A stretch of DNA of 64,000 nucleotides, from positions 15,314,001 through 15,378,000 of the forward strand of contig CP075493.1 in assembly GCA_021613535.1 (NCBI GenBank), in the 5' to 3' direction. The notes beneath the pieces were generated by a model. That model was not told the DNA's origin. It saw only the letters and a list, made by a program, of their open reading frames with translations, and made no database searches. This stretch comes from Adineta vaga (lineage: Eukaryota; Rotifera). Numbering within the stretch: the first letter of the stretch is position 1; each line of letters begins with the position of its first letter. Shown in pieces: positions 45,721-60,930 of this stretch. The translations under genes were made by a program, and so were the position numbers.

Positions 45721-46565
45721 AGTTCCTACCCTTTCTTATTCTTATTCATAATAGTCAGAATGAAACAAATCGACTAATTACATCATATTGCAAGAAATTC
45801 AGACAATGGCTCAATTCCACAAGAGTTCAATTGAAAAAAAAATTCGCAAATTATTTTTACCACATTACAATGCAGTTCATTCTGGATATTTTTTAGGAGG
45901 CAAAAGTAAAAAATCTCTACTTGTTTTTACTGATCTTTTTGTATTTTGTTGCTACATGATTCTATCTTTCATGTGTGTACCAACAAAGACCTAAACATTG
46001 ACGCTCACAAATCATTTTCATTCACAATAGACTCACTAGCTTCTTTACCCTCGTGGAGCGTCAGCAGCTGATTTTCTATTAAGATCCACTTTGTCTATTT
46101 CAATAAAAATTTATTCTTAATAGTTTAAAAATAATTTTCAAAGCAATTTAGATATAAAACTGAATTCTTAAGACATTCATTGAGGTGCATTGTATTGTCA
46201 ATGAATATTTTTTATTCTAGGTTCTTTTAAAATAAATGATTACTTTCTATCTTTTTCTCATAGAAGAAAAAAAATCTTATAAAATTGTTGTTTTCATCTC
46301 CTATAATGACTCGCCATAAACCAGATCAATATTTTGAAATTTGATACAAATATATGTATATTTATCTTAGCTTTTCATATACTTATTTTGAATATTTAAG
46401 TAAATAATATAAATCGTTCGCATACGTCATCCATGTACTTATTCTGATATTATTTGTGATGAATAATCATGTAAAATAAGATTAATGTATATTTAACTAT
46501 TACTTATTTTTCAAAATCTTGATATAAATACTTTCGTTTAACAGATCTATTTATGAAAGACTTCA
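45721..46565. other. Intergenic, no gene seen
   Basis: AT-rich spacer before the protease gene. A short open stretch at 45.79-45.99 kb has no recognisable motif. Confidence 0.45.
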
Positions 46566-49364
<2,799 letters not shown>

Positions 49365-50379
49365 TATAATTTTGAAAGATGCTTCTTACAATAAAACAAC
49401 GATATCATAAACTATTATTCTCAATTCTGTATAAATGTGAATTGCGAGAACACAGAACTTCGTCTTGTTGACCATTTTTTGGACGATTCAGAATTCATCA
49501 GTATGAAATAAAGTATTGAATAAGTTGTGAAAGGTATAACTATAGTCTGGATGGACTATTGGTAGGGACAAAGACCTGTCTGTTAGATGAAATGGTGTGC
49601 GCGTACAGTATTTATAGTTATCCATTGCTAAAGTCAAGATTTTGTGAAAATGTGCGTTGCCGAACTTAGGATAATGCATTTTTGCCTCTCTCAAGATTGA
49701 ATCGAACGAAATCAAAGAGAAGAAAAAAAATATAAAAAAAACATTGATCGTTTTTGCTCTAACAGTTGTCCACTCTTCTTCAAAAATAAAAATTACTGCA
49801 CAGGAAATCAGATTTTCTGTTTATTGATCTTGATTTAATAATTTCAATTAAAGAAATCTTTCGATATATACAGAATTATGTAAACAGTGTTTTTTTTGTA
49901 AAAAAAATAGTGGAGAATATATATGATAATGAAGCAAGAAAATCAAGAATAGAAAAAACGAACACGATGAGAAAATGGAAAAAGAATGCTATGTACATGA
50001 TAATATGTTCATCAAATAAAATATTAGTAGATTTACGCTGTACATTCCGTTGTTATAAACAGCGACCAGAAACGTAGGAGGGAGATTATTTTAGTTGTTT
50101 CTTCGTAAGACACAGTAACGTTAACAAACCATAAAATCAAATACTAATTTTGTTTCTCTTTAATTGTATGTGGATGTCCTCAAAGTTAGAAACGATACTC
50201 ACATCTACAAATTTATTAACATAAAAGATAATTTATTGTAGTTAGAAGAAGAATTTAAAATACATTGAAATTTTGTTCATTTATTTTTCAATGTTAAATT
50301 AAGTTATTAATTTTGGATGTTCATTCTCATAATGCTTTGTGAATGCAACGATCTTTGTATTAACTTCAGTTATTCTATT
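49365..50379. other. Intergenic, no gene seen
   Basis: Spacer between convergent genes (protease + and ADP-ribosyltransferase -). AT-rich, with only short chance frames. Confidence 0.45.
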
Positions 50380-50449
50380 TTGAGGGTGTGGGTTCTATCT
50401 TTTATCAATACATCCGCATCAGCAACCACATACACACCTACATCATCAA
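50380..50449. repeat. Telomere-like hairpin 13
   Basis: TTGAGGGTGTGGGTTC faces ACCACATACACACCTACATC. Its loop contains CAATACATCCGCATCAGCAA, also found in hairpin 15, so the two are copies of one element. It lies ~150 bases past the ADP-ribosyltransferase stop codon. Confidence 0.75.
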
Positions 50450-50597
50450 GCACAACATTTTCCTCATATATTTCATATGATTTAATTGAATAAAACTGTT
50501 CTGTTCAGTCAAAAGTTAGTTCGTGTTTAATGGTAAGTAAATCAATATCAAAGGTAAAAATCAAGTATCACAAAAAGGTTTCATAGGAGTAACTCTA

Positions 50598-52746
50598 TTA
50601 CCACGATGGATCTACTTCTTTTAAGCCAATAATATGCATTTTATCCGCAGATCTCATTACAGTCGTGACTTCATAACAAAATCCGGGCATTAGTAGTACC
50701 TGCTCCTCATCATGAAAGCAATCATACTTTCTTATGTCTTTTCCATTTTTACATTCGATTGTGAATATGACACGTTCCTGTGATTGAGACATAAAATGCT
50801 CCACGCACCTGCCATTTGTCGTCGCACTTGTCACACCCCACCAAACGCCTCTTACCCCTCTCTGATAAGCATGTGCAATGTTCCCCGGTACCGCACGCCA
50901 GACAACTCCTTGATGGGATGGTAATTTAATTAATGCTGTCATGAATAACTTTAAATATAAAAACCATGGTTTGATATCATCTCTTTTCTCTGAGCGTAGT
51001 GTTTGATTCAAAACTTGATAGAGAGAAATTTCTTGCATGTCCATTGTATAAATATATATAGAGGCTGATTCGTCAGGCGTCAGCTCATGATTGAAAATGT
51101 CCCTGGTATTTCTTTTGGCCACATATATATGGCCATCCAGATCCGGAATAAGTTCTGTAATTGGTTTTAAAGCCTCTTCCAAACATAGTAAGGGAGCCTT
51201 CTCGAAACCACTTATCGGTATACGTGTCGTTGTTGGTAATTTATCTTGATTGGTGATAAACGCTCTATAATAATCATATTTCAGAAAAGTATACATTCTG
51301 TCTTACAAAAAATGACTAGACAAAATAAACTTACTCTTCTTGTTCTTTTAATTGTTTGACTTCACTTATTAGTTCTTTTAGCTTAATAAGAACTGCTTTG
51401 ATCTAAAATATCAAATTCAATCCATATATTATTATATTAAGTAATACACGATAATAAGTTATACAGAATGAGTTGACTTCTTTATCACAAGCATGCAAGT
51501 ATCGAAATAAATTATACTCAACAGCTTTAAGATTGACGTCATCCTCTGTATGAATTTACTTTGAGCATAACCGTTGTCGAAATATTCTACTCGCATAATC
51601 TGATATACAATAAGATTATCATTTTGAAATTCAACGCAAAATCTCAGAAATTTTGTAAGTATTCTAGATAACAACATTACTAACCTTTGTAAAATGTTTA
51701 GCCCATTTTTCATTTCCTTCTTTGTCCATACAATATACTATAATAATGACTAATTGAGTTAGATCATGTACATTGGGTACAAACTGTTGTCCAATTTGTC
51801 CACCAACAATGAATATTATTCGATCATTTGATTTTTGTTTGATAAACCACTCACATTCTTCGGATGATTTGAATGTTTGAAAATTATCTGGAAATAATTG
51901 ACGGAGTTTTTCTTGAGTTTTGATATTATCTGTCGTTTTGTCCATACTCGGATGAAGCCATACTAGAAACACTTTGGGTGCTAATCCTGGTACACTGCCT
52001 GGCAAAGCGACAGAAGCTACTCTTGCTGAAAAGACCTTCATTTCTTCAGGTGTCGGAGTTGTTTCTTCACAGGTCACAATAAATAAATTTTCGGCTGGAT
52101 TTGATCGTCCTTTAACTCGTATGAATGTACCTGGTGGAAGAATTGTTTCACTTTCTTTCGGAAAACGTGAATGATTTTTTATCGCTTTTCCGTAAAAGCA
52201 TTGGATACTGAATAATGTACGCTGTTTTGTTTTGTCAAGAAATGTATCAGTTACATGGATTTGATCCGTACATGAACTAGCTGCGTGCCAGACATGAATA
52301 CTACCTGGAGAATACTCAACACTAACATCAGCAGTTACACCTCGCCATACTATACCTTGAATAGATGGAAGTTTCTTTAGTGCAGACATAAATAGTTTAT
52401 AATAATCATGAAATGGTATTGATTTAGTGCAATCTTCACTTCGTAATACACCATTAAATGTTGTGTAGAATTCACCTGGGAGCGAATAGAGATATAAAGC
52501 AGCAGATTCATCTCGTGTCAGACCATCCTTGGGATACTGGCAACTGCACAATGATTGTGTCACTTGATCCAATAAATAGGGAACTAACTTTGCTTTTTCA
52601 ATAGGTTTTACACATTCCATTAATCCAAGTTGTTCTTGATTACTTTTACTAATTGGAATATGTAATGGGAGTAATGGTTTCTTTGGTTCTTCGCTCACGT
52701 CGAAAAAACGTCGACGATCGCTGGGATCTCGAGTTTCACTGGCCAT
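50598..52746 (-). CDS. Double ADP-ribosyltransferase-domain protein, second domain inactive
   Basis: Exons 52746..51685, 51599..51465, 51402..51335 and 51297..50598 join in phase to 654 residues. The first ART domain has the R-S-ExE set: Arg135 (VWRGV), Ser157/158 (HAASSCTD) and E-S-E at 198-200 before TILPPG. A Rossmann-like block follows (VFLVWLHPSMDKTTD; RIIFIVGGQIGQQFVPNVHD). After a coiled-coil exon (LIKLKELISEVKQLKEQE) comes a second ART domain with Arg (VVWRAV), Ser (WWGVTSATT) and E-E-Q in place of ExE (HDEEQVLLMPG), so the catalytic Glu is Gln and transferase activity is unlikely. In exon 2 another frame reads more protein-like (EDDVNLKAVEYNLFRYLHAC), hinting at a compensated or real frameshift. 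There is no signal peptide. NAD-dependent modification of a cytosolic protein by domain 1 is expected. It could be two genes. Confidence 0.77.
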
Positions 52747-52876
52747 TTATAGATAAATAAAGCAATCTAAAGAGCAAAAACGGGTATGAGTGTGATTACA
52801 GAACGAAATTGTTCGAGGTGTAAGATATCCGACAGCTGGGCGCGACCTTTTTCAGGACGGATTCGCTTAGGTTTAG

Positions 52877-53209
52877 TCACAATGGTTCCAAATAGAACTT
52901 CACAAGTTCCGTCGATATTATAAAAAAGATTCCTACAAAAATGTAAAGAAACTGAAAAAAATCAGCAGAAATACGAAAAATCGAGGCAATCTGTGAGGAT
53001 TCACTACTTTTCAATAGGTTTCCAACACTAATTGCAGCTCCACGAGCTCCATCTATTTCAATAATAATATTTTCTTCACTCTCATCCTTCTCTGCTACGC
53101 TCTTGCCTGCATTTATGTATGCATCCTGTCTACTAGTGTACGCACTTTTCTTATCAACAAAATCTTCCGATGAAAAGTAAGAATGTTTTTCTGCATCAGC
53201 ATGTGACAA
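52877..53209 (-). CDS. Unrecognised open frame, possibly a lone exon
   Basis: A 110-codon open stretch without an ATG (it opens with TTG) reads HADAEKHSYFSSEDFVDKKS, then ENIIIEIDGARGAAISVGNL, and ends in a hydrophobic segment. The middle resembles, loosely, the G-x-A-I-x-x pattern of Alba-type nucleic-acid-binding proteins. An ATG exon could lie near 53.38 kb (MREYLLNRHK before a GTAATG), but no fitting acceptor was found. It lies 130 bases upstream of the ADP-ribosyltransferase gene on the same strand. Function unknown. Confidence 0.33.
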   Translation of the reverse strand: MSHADAEKHSYFSSEDFVDKKSAYTSRQDAYINAGKSVAEKDESEENIIIEIDGARGAAISVGNLLKSSESSQIASIFRISADFFQFLYIFVGIFFIISTELVKFYLEPL

Positions 53210-54151
53210 CGATAAATATTAAAAAGAAACTCTTTACAGAGGCAAGCAACAGAATAGGGGAATAGTCAGTGATTCTGCAGAGCAAAGAAAAGCGCATAAA
53301 ATGACTGTACATAAGTGTAAGAAAAACAAAGAAAATGACGCAGTGCATTACTTTATGGCGATTTAGTAAATATTCTCTCATTGTCAATGGTGATAGTTTT
53401 TTGTATGCATAAGGGCGACTACTTTTATTTTATTTAATACGACAGATTCTGGTATACATCTACACTACATTAGTGTAATAGAGATATCAATTTTAATAAA
53501 ATAAATATGTTCAGAAATGTATTTTCTCATTCATTTTGAATGAATGAAAGTGCTTTAGTATTCCTAACTGAAACAAACGTTTTACATAAGAACAAGAGAA
53601 TCGAAAATGAAACACTTTTCAAAATTTTGCTTTGCTATTTCGTCCTTACATGTCATTGAGTCAAATTCGACAAAAGGAAAAACAGTAATAAGACAATCAC
53701 CGGCGTTTATAAATGATTCTCTTCTTAAAGAAAAAATACAATGTAAACAAAACAGAATGTGTTTTTAATTCACTTTTTACAATCACAGAAAAATAAGGAG
53801 TCTCTGGAAAATAAAAGTACGAGATTGTGACGACTAAATTTAAGAAGTGCGACGACAAAATAAAATTTCGAACGATAAATTTGTTTAAAACATTGATCTT
53901 ACTAATGATTTAGCTTATCACTAGTCACTAATATAGAAATGTATAGATTTTTATTTACTCTTGATAATTTCGATTGCTTATTGACTCGTTAAGAAAGTTG
54001 CAATAATTGAATTTAAAATATATATGTGTTATCTCGTTCTATTTCATAGAATTTATTCTTTCCCCAAACTTTGCCATCGATAAACTTACTGATATAATAT
54101 ATCCAACAAGAGATATGGTCATCATTTGGAATTTCAATGGAACACATTTAT

Positions 54152-54205
54152 AAAGGTGTGGGTGGGTAACATTTTATTTTACATGAGCTTTCATTCACAT
54201 TCTCT
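54152..54205. repeat. Telomere-like hairpin 14 (weak)
   Basis: AAAGGTGTGGGTGGGTAA is followed after ~25 bases by CATTCACATTCTC. Only part of the C-rich arm pairs, so it is either eroded or a single arm. Confidence 0.4.
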
Positions 54206-54860
54206 TTTGTTTAAGTTATATTTAGATACGATTAGTATACAACACTTTCTCACTCTAACAGACTCTATATTGATACGACACAAACCAGTTTAACCTTATT
54301 CTTCTTTTTATCTGTTCTATAATACTATAAACAAATAAAAGCGCGCAAAGAACCGATACCAGCAATACGCATAGGAAAAGTGTGAGTGTGAGTGTGTGTT
54401 CTGATTTTGGGAGGATACTATCATCTTTTTTCAATAACGGTAGTTTCAGTGGAATTATTATTGGCTCATGAGGTTCTGTGAAGTTATTTTATCGCAAGAA
54501 AGCGCAGGCTGAGGCTCCCACAATCTTGAAAGCCGAACAACCGGATCGTGACGTGTCCTAATGAAAGAGAAGACTCACGTAATAAAAATCTCTAACCGTA
54601 ATGATGCAGACGATGTTGTTGATGGTGCAAATTTCTTTATTGATGAAAATCAATAAATAGACAAAAACGATCACACGATAGAGAAAACGAAAAGCAACGA
54701 AACAAACCAACAAAGGAGAAAAACAACGATACAATATAAATGACGTAATAATATACGGACATAATATTGCGTAATAAAAGATCATCGAAAACATCTCATG
54801 GAGATCACAGAATAGAAGCATAACAGAAAGAAAAGAATATGTGAATATATACTAACCATA

Positions 54861-54895
54861 GTTAGTGTCATAAAGCGTCATATGTTGACACTAAC
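54861..54895. repeat. Perfect 10-bp inverted repeat
   Basis: GTTAGTGTCA and TGACACTAAC face each other across 15 bases that include CGTCATATG. An isolated hairpin in gene-free DNA. Confidence 0.55.
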
Positions 54896-55221
54896 AGGTT
54901 CATTCATACAACAAAATATAAAGTATTATACCATGTCGAAAGAATTATATCATGTTATGAACTAAATCGAACTGAGAACCTTGCTGTGAACTATTAGAAA
55001 AACTACTTTTTTCTAACTTTCTCTAAGTATTTTCACATACTCCGAGTGATGCTCAAAAATCCTGTTGCAAAAGTCTTCGGACAAATTTGTTCTACATATA
55101 TCACATGTTAGCGCCACCATTTTTTCTTTCTTTATGTATCACTTGATAAAGGGTTAAAAGAACACTAATTTGATGTAAAATAAGTCATTTGATTTTTGTT
55201 CTAAATCAAAATGACACGTCC

Positions 55222-55321
55222 AGAAAGAGTGTGTGAGGGTGAGAGTATGAATGAGTGTGAGTTCTTTATCTTTCATCAATACATCCGCATCAGCAATCAC
55301 TCGCACGCCCACACGCTCTTT
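55222..55321. repeat. Telomere-like hairpin 15 (long copy)
   Basis: AAAGAGTGTGTGAGGGTGAG faces TCGCACGCCCACACGCTCTT across a ~50-base loop containing CAATACATCCGCATCAGCAA, shared with hairpin 13. The outer arms AAAGAG/CTCTTT extend the stem beyond the telomere-like part. Confidence 0.72.
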
Positions 55322-56761
55322 TTACTACAGATGTCGTTCCTGTCATATGATAACTAAACGAAAATACTAGTGACTAGCAGAAAAAAAATAAAAAGAAGAA
55401 CATAAAAAATAATATCTTAATAGAGGCAAAAAATTAAATAAAAGATATTGTCTGGTTTATTGTCGATTTATAGTAGTATAAGACCGATGATATAATGTAT
55501 AGTTGGGTGGTTCCATGTACTATTTATGATATAAATATGAGATAGAAATTCTAACTTTTAAATAACTAATCGTCGAAAACTAGGTGTCCGGTCTATCTCC
55601 GCCCGGAGGATAAAGTTTAAAAATGCATTGTAGGCAGAATTAATAAAATATCTAGATCATTTATCGATAACGAATGTTAAATTATTATTACCAGAGCTTA
55701 TACCGAATAATTTATTTTTCGAGTACCACATTTCTTTTGCTAACGCTTCGATAATCGTTTTTATGCATTTTCATTGGTCAATAACTGTTGATAAATTAAC
55801 GAGGAATGTATTTAAAATCATTGGAATAATCCAGGTCGAACGAAACGGTCCATATTTTTGTGCTGATGAAAACCGATAAATTCACATAATTTATCTTATT
55901 TATTTTCATTCATCTTCTATAAAACTCCATGTATTGTTCCATTTCTTCAATCGAAAATAATTGACCATAATTGTTTTATTTTATCATGGAGGAATGAGTT
56001 TAATTTGGTAGTTAGTAAGATTCGATCAAAATCATCGTTGAGCGATGCATTAAATTCACCATTTCGATTTATACCAATGCATCATTGTTAACTTCTGCAA
56101 GCTGTTCACTTTCGATGCTCTTTCGAAAATTATGATGTAAACAAATGAACATCAGTGATATAAAAGGCGGGCCAGACGTCCTGACCGAAGTTATATAATA
56201 GATCTTTTTTAAAACGTATTTGTAGGTTTATTTACATCAGAAAAAAAGAAGAATAGTGATTACAGAGGTTGGAAGAGACAATAGAACAGATAAAAATAGA
56301 GAATACATAGAGTGAATATATACAGTTCGAAAAATATATCAAATACTTAAAGACAACACGTACAAAGATCTGGAAGTGTTGACGAATATTGTGAAAGTTT
56401 GATCTGACAGAAAATGAAGATAATTAGACACTGAAAACTAATTATACAATGGTTTAAAAAGGACTATAAAATATTGAGAATTAATGGTTAGTTTATATTT
56501 TATGAAGCCTGTAACTTTTCTTACCAGTGACAAATTTATAAATACGTGTTTTGTAAAAGAAAAATATTACGCAAATCCGATTAGGACTTCCGGTCCACCC
56601 TCTATTCTAGAGAGAAGGAGACGAAGACGATAGAATATTGAAAATATCCTATAAGATTCCCTTTCTCCTATGGGAAAGCTTGTATATCCATACACTTTTG
56701 TAATAGCAGATAACAATACGAAAAGAAAACGAAGAGGTAATTAACAATGACACAATGATAC

Positions 56762-56812
56762 AAAGGTGTGGGTGTCAGCATGAATCTCTCTTACACTCGC
56801 ACGTACCATCTT
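56762..56812. repeat. Telomere-like hairpin 16
   Basis: AAAGGTGTGGGTGTCAGCAT faces TTACACTCGCACGTACCATC imperfectly. No gene end was found beside it. Confidence 0.55.
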
Positions 56813-57689
56813 CAAAATGTCAGATGACATGTAAACAAGACGCCATTTTTATGAAAAAATGTTAAGAGATTGAATAAAGTTGACCGATAATTATTTTAGG
56901 AGACAGGGAAACGAAGAAATTAAAATTGCAAAAGTTAATCACGTGACATTTGAAAAGCTTCTAAGCAAAACAAGTTAATCGTTGTTTTCTTACGCATATA
57001 TAAGACAAAAATCCAAAAGTACATGTAACGAAATTTTTTTTATTTCCCTATCGCCTTCTTCTCCCTCTCATGATAATCGAATGATTTTGTTTATGATTGG
57101 AATCATTTATGTTACTCTTAAAAGATCTTGATTGAATTTCGGTTTACGATTAATTGCAATAAACTAAACAAGAAATATGAAAAGTGGATAAAAACTCATG
57201 AAACATCCTGCATAATCAAAATAAAAATTTGATAAAAGAAACATCTTTCATTTGGAATAATACCTTGGAAAAAAGGCATGCACGAAAGTTGAAATGCTTC
57301 GCTTGATAATGGTAGTTATTCAAGAAGTTTGTAAGCTATCGTTTGTGATGAAGCCTTGAGCTTGTGTGGTAAGACTGGTACATTTACATTACTTTGGTGT
57401 TACGTAACTAGTGAATACTAAATTCCCTCGACTGAAAGGAGATTAGTGCGAAAACAAATAAAAATTCATCTATATGCATGTATGTTCGGAGAAATATCGA
57501 TTTTTGGATTTTTTTCAAATACTGCACAACTCTGCAACAAGGGATGTGTAATAAAAAAATGACGTATCGTGTGGATGTCACAGTATACATGAATATTTAA
57601 CGTTTATGTAGATTGTTACTCACATTCTCCCATACATATATACCGATGAAATACTTCTCTTTATGACATATTTTTCTTTTGCATTTTGT

Positions 57690-58317
57690 CTCTGACGAAT
57701 AGTTATTACACCATATCAATTTAGTTTCAATTTAACATACTGTTCTATTCAAATCATAAACGGAGGTCCGAAATTGATGGGTTATCTATTAAATTACATG
57801 TTCTAACTATTGAAATCTAAAATTACCATCACCCCTCATGACCTTCTTTTTTTTATTCAGTATCATAGAAGAATCTACATACATATCGAAAAATCGCTAT
57901 ATTTATTGGACCATAGTTTCAGATTAAAACTTTATTAATTATATTTTCGAAAATAACCAATAGATGATCCTTTGTGTATAATTTCAATCCTATATACACC
58001 AACTATATTAATCGCTTTGTCTTATTTCTATTTTAGTGATTTAATTAGTAAAATAAAAAATAAATGAAACTTTAAACTATGAGTAATGTTGAAAGAGGTA
58101 TTGCACAACAATGTATAGAAAGTCAAAATGGATTTCGACATGTGTATGTAATTAACTGTTATGTCATAAAAGGACTATTTTTTTTCTTTTCTTCACATAT
58201 ATATATATATTTGTATTCATCTACAACGAATCTATAGTGATTGTAGTGAATATTTTCGTAAGACACAAGTCAGACTGTTTTTTTCCTTTATTTTTAATCG
58301 ATTGAATTTCAATTCTA
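57690..58317 (+). repeat. Upstream flank shared with the KH copy at 43-44 kb (inverted)
   Basis: This is the mirror partner of the 43.8-44.44 kb flank: GACGAATAGTTATTACA, then ACGGAGGTCCGAAA, then ACCATCACCCCTCATGACCT occur in the reverse order and orientation of that region. The blocks directly precede the KH start codon in both copies. Confidence 0.75.
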
Positions 58318-59287
58318 ATGGCAACTAACGAATGTATTGTGCATTCTCGAAAGAATATATTTAACTTTCATACTACTATTAATAAAATTCGTCGTAAAAA
58401 TATGTTTTCTAATGATATTTATCGTGAATTATCAAAACAACGTTGTTCATGTAATGGAAAAACAGGTAAATGTTGTAATGAAAGTAATTTTTATATAAAA
58501 ACTAGAGTTTATTTTCATTTTAGGTTTGAATATAATCGATGTTAATGTATTGATTAATACATGTCATGAAATTTTATCAGAGAAATCATGTACTCTTATT
58601 CTTCCAATGCAACCAGAAGCAAAGCTTGGAGAAAATCATAAAAGAATTTCTCGTTTTATTGGAAAAAAAGGTCGAAAATTAAAAACTCTAGAAGATAAAT
58701 ATCATGTTCTTATTAATCTGGTCAATATTGATTCCAATAAGAAAAATATAATTAATAAAGATGAATTACACATATCCATTAGAAGAAAAAATAAATTAGA
58801 GAAAAATACAATTCCATTTAGTGTTATGAGACAAGATATAATAAAGAAATGGGAAGAAACAAGTGAAGTTCGATTTATCCAAAGAGAATTTACTTTTGAT
58901 CACAATTCATTTGAATTTATTTCTCTTTCATTTGACTCAGAATTTTCAATGGAAGCACGTCATTATATAACAGGTTGTTTTATTGGAAAAAATGGTCAAC
59001 ATTTACATGATTTAGAGAATAAATATAATATTTCCATAGAAATCTTTGATCAATATTCTCGAAAAACTATTCGAAAGAAATTTATTAAAATAGAAGATAA
59101 AGATAAATTTGATAAACTTTATTTATTAATTACAAATAAAAACAAATCAACAATGGAAAAGATTCCTATTGAGAGGATCGAACAAGAAATAAATAATAGA
59201 TGGAAAAATCAACAGAAAGATAATGAAATCATAAACGAATCTGACGATGAATCATTACAAGTGAATTCAGTTGCAGATGATCAATGA
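58318..59287 (+). CDS. KH-domain-like protein with two KH units
   Basis: Exons 58318..58465 and 58524..59287 join at CSCNGKT|G to give 303 residues from the ATG at 58318. Two units fit the KH pattern I-G-x-x-G-x-x-L-x-x-L-E-x-x-Y: RFIGKKGRKLKTLEDKYHVL near residue 95 and CFIGKNGQHLHDLENKYNIS near 200, both with an intact GxxG loop (GKKG, GKNG). Each is followed by a basic strand and a conserved I-P-x-x-x-x-x-x-I segment. The tail is acidic (ESDDESLQVNSVADDQ). The N-terminal 50 residues carry a CSC motif and resemble no domain I know. Single-stranded RNA binding in the cytosol is inferred. An inverted, shortened copy lies at 43.1-43.8 kb. Confidence 0.82.
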
Positions 59288-59449
59288 CAACGAAAGATAA
59301 ACTATCGTCGAAAGTAAATCCATATGCAAATAAAATAGAGAGAGTGATACATATTGTATAAAACTAAAGATTCTTGAATAAATATTTCCTTTTTGCGTAT
59401 TCAAAAAGTGATTATATACTTTGAACTCGGTCAGCGTGACTGTTTACAT

Positions 59450-59516
59450 GAAGGTGTGGGTGTGAGTGGGTGATAGCGAATAAGACTCTCAACCACACCC
59501 ACACCCACCCACTCTA
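59450..59516. repeat. Telomere-like hairpin 17
   Basis: AGGTGTGGGTGTGAGTGGGT faces CCACACCCACACCCACCCAC across ~19 bases. It lies ~165 bases past the stop codon of the two-KH gene; hairpin 12 stands at the matching end of the other copy. Confidence 0.87.
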
Positions 59517-59896
59517 CTAATATAACATACAGAGCTTGTAATGACACTCTAGTGAATTGATGAATCTACCAGCGATAAAATTAACCGTACACTTGGTTTT
59601 TACTCTAAAATATTGAGTTTGTAGTTAGAAGAAATTTTCTTTGATATATATATGAATAGTACAAGTATATATATTTATAACAGACAGAAATAAAAATCTT
59701 GTTAATGATCGGTTTGTTGTATATTTACTTTTGTATGTTTTGTTTTTGCTCGATGATTTCATCGAAAATGTATAGACTAACTGAAGAATAACGCCGGTAT
59801 ATCATCTGTGAGTGGAAAAAGGCCCTATCAATATCTCAAGGAAAAATAACATATTTCTTCAAGTGTCGCCGTGTTGCAATATATGATATCATTGAT

Positions 59897-59972
59897 CGAG
59901 GGTGTGGGTGTAGATCCTATATAGATGTAGTAGTCACGCCCATCCACCTCTATACACTCACCCACACCCTCA
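59897..59972. repeat. Telomere-like hairpin 18
   Basis: CGAGGGTGTGGGTGTA faces TACACTCACCCACACCCTCA; the loop contains a second small stem (ATCCTATATAGATGTAGTAG). It lies ~200 bases past the small Kelch gene's stop codon. Confidence 0.87.
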
Positions 59973-60168
59973 ACTTGGCAAACATATCATGTTGAGTGTT
60001 GTTTACTCAAAAAATATGGACGCCGAGCTCTTATACAAGCAGTTTTCAATGAATGTAAATATGATTAGATTTATGAGAAGAAATATTTTCAAAATGAAAA
60101 ATTCCATGAAGAAAAACTTAGATTTCAGTTTAATAAAGAAGTAAACTTTTGTTCTGCTATTTGATCAA

Positions 60169-60930
60169 TCAATACAATTCAGCACTTGCAAGAGTACGAC
60201 TACCTCCGGTAACTAATACTTCTCCATTTGATAACATCACTGCTGCAGGAGAACGTCGTACAACATTCATGTTTGCGGCCATTGTCCAATTATTTGTTGA
60301 TGGATCATATAATTCGGCACTTTTGACATAACCATTACTATTCTGTCCACTACTAACTAATACGTTTCCATTTGATAGAATGGATACCGCATGTTCGGTT
60401 CGTTGGTCAGTCATATTTGCTATGTATGTCCATGCTAAATAAAATAAAGAAATGAGAAAATATAATAAATTCTCTCATAAATAAGATGAGGGTCAGCGTA
60501 ATACTTACGACAAGAGGACATGTTAAGATTTAGGCTGCTTGACTTTAACATTCACTAAGCCATTTATGCTCACAAACAAATATATTTAACCCTCGCTTTG
60601 CACTGGAAGATAGGCTTTCTTAAATTCTCTGAGTTTTTTTGAGTGATATGTTGGATTTATTAGTACGTATAACGAATAACTGCTTTTTGAACTGAGGATT
60701 TTTCAAAGGGTCACAATTCACGGAAATGCAACACGTCACATACCTCGAGATGCTTCTGTTGTTGTGGTTGTCGAAGAGGATGATGAAGATATTGTTATAG
60801 TACTATTTGTTTCTATTTGATTCATTAAAAGTATATTTAAAGAAATGTAAAAAGTTTCGTTTAATAATGGAAAAAGAAAAGAGTTATTCTGAGTTGAATG
60901 TCTTTTCCCACTATTCAACATCTCTTTCAT
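60169..60930 (-). CDS. Short Kelch-repeat protein (two repeats)
   Basis: Exon 1 (60930..60744) begins with an ATG after an in-frame TGA. It encodes a hydrophobic stretch (FLFPLLNETFYISLNILLM) that may anchor it in a membrane, and a Ser/Thr-rich linker. Exon 2 (60434..60169) joins in phase (EASR|AWTYIANM) and carries two Kelch repeats (HAVSILSNGNVLVSSGQ; AAVMLSNGEVLVTGG), ending AELY-stop exactly as the seven-repeat Kelch gene at 7.8 kb does. At 150 residues it is far too short for a closed propeller, so it is a truncated copy, or it pairs with other chains. An alternative start exon at 60521 (MSSC) also splices in phase. Confidence 0.62.

Larger units (their letters stand above)
53210..57689. 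other. 4.5-kb region without recognisable genes
   Basis: AT-rich DNA with three telomere-like hairpins, one perfect short inverted repeat and a (GTGTGA)-like single arm near 54378. No frame carries a family motif on either strand. It could hold regulatory DNA, decayed elements or lineage-specific RNA genes that I cannot see. Confidence 0.4.

Noticed and set aside
51459-51713. An 84-codon frame crossing an exon/intron border in the ADP-ribosyltransferase gene
   Set aside because: It is read-through of the intron 51684..51600, which has good GT/AG borders and phase-0 neighbours.
53196-54821. Minus-strand hydrophobic open frames near 53.3 and 54.7 kb
   Set aside because: Phe/Ile/Tyr-rich text from AT-rich DNA without a plausible start, splice sites or motif.
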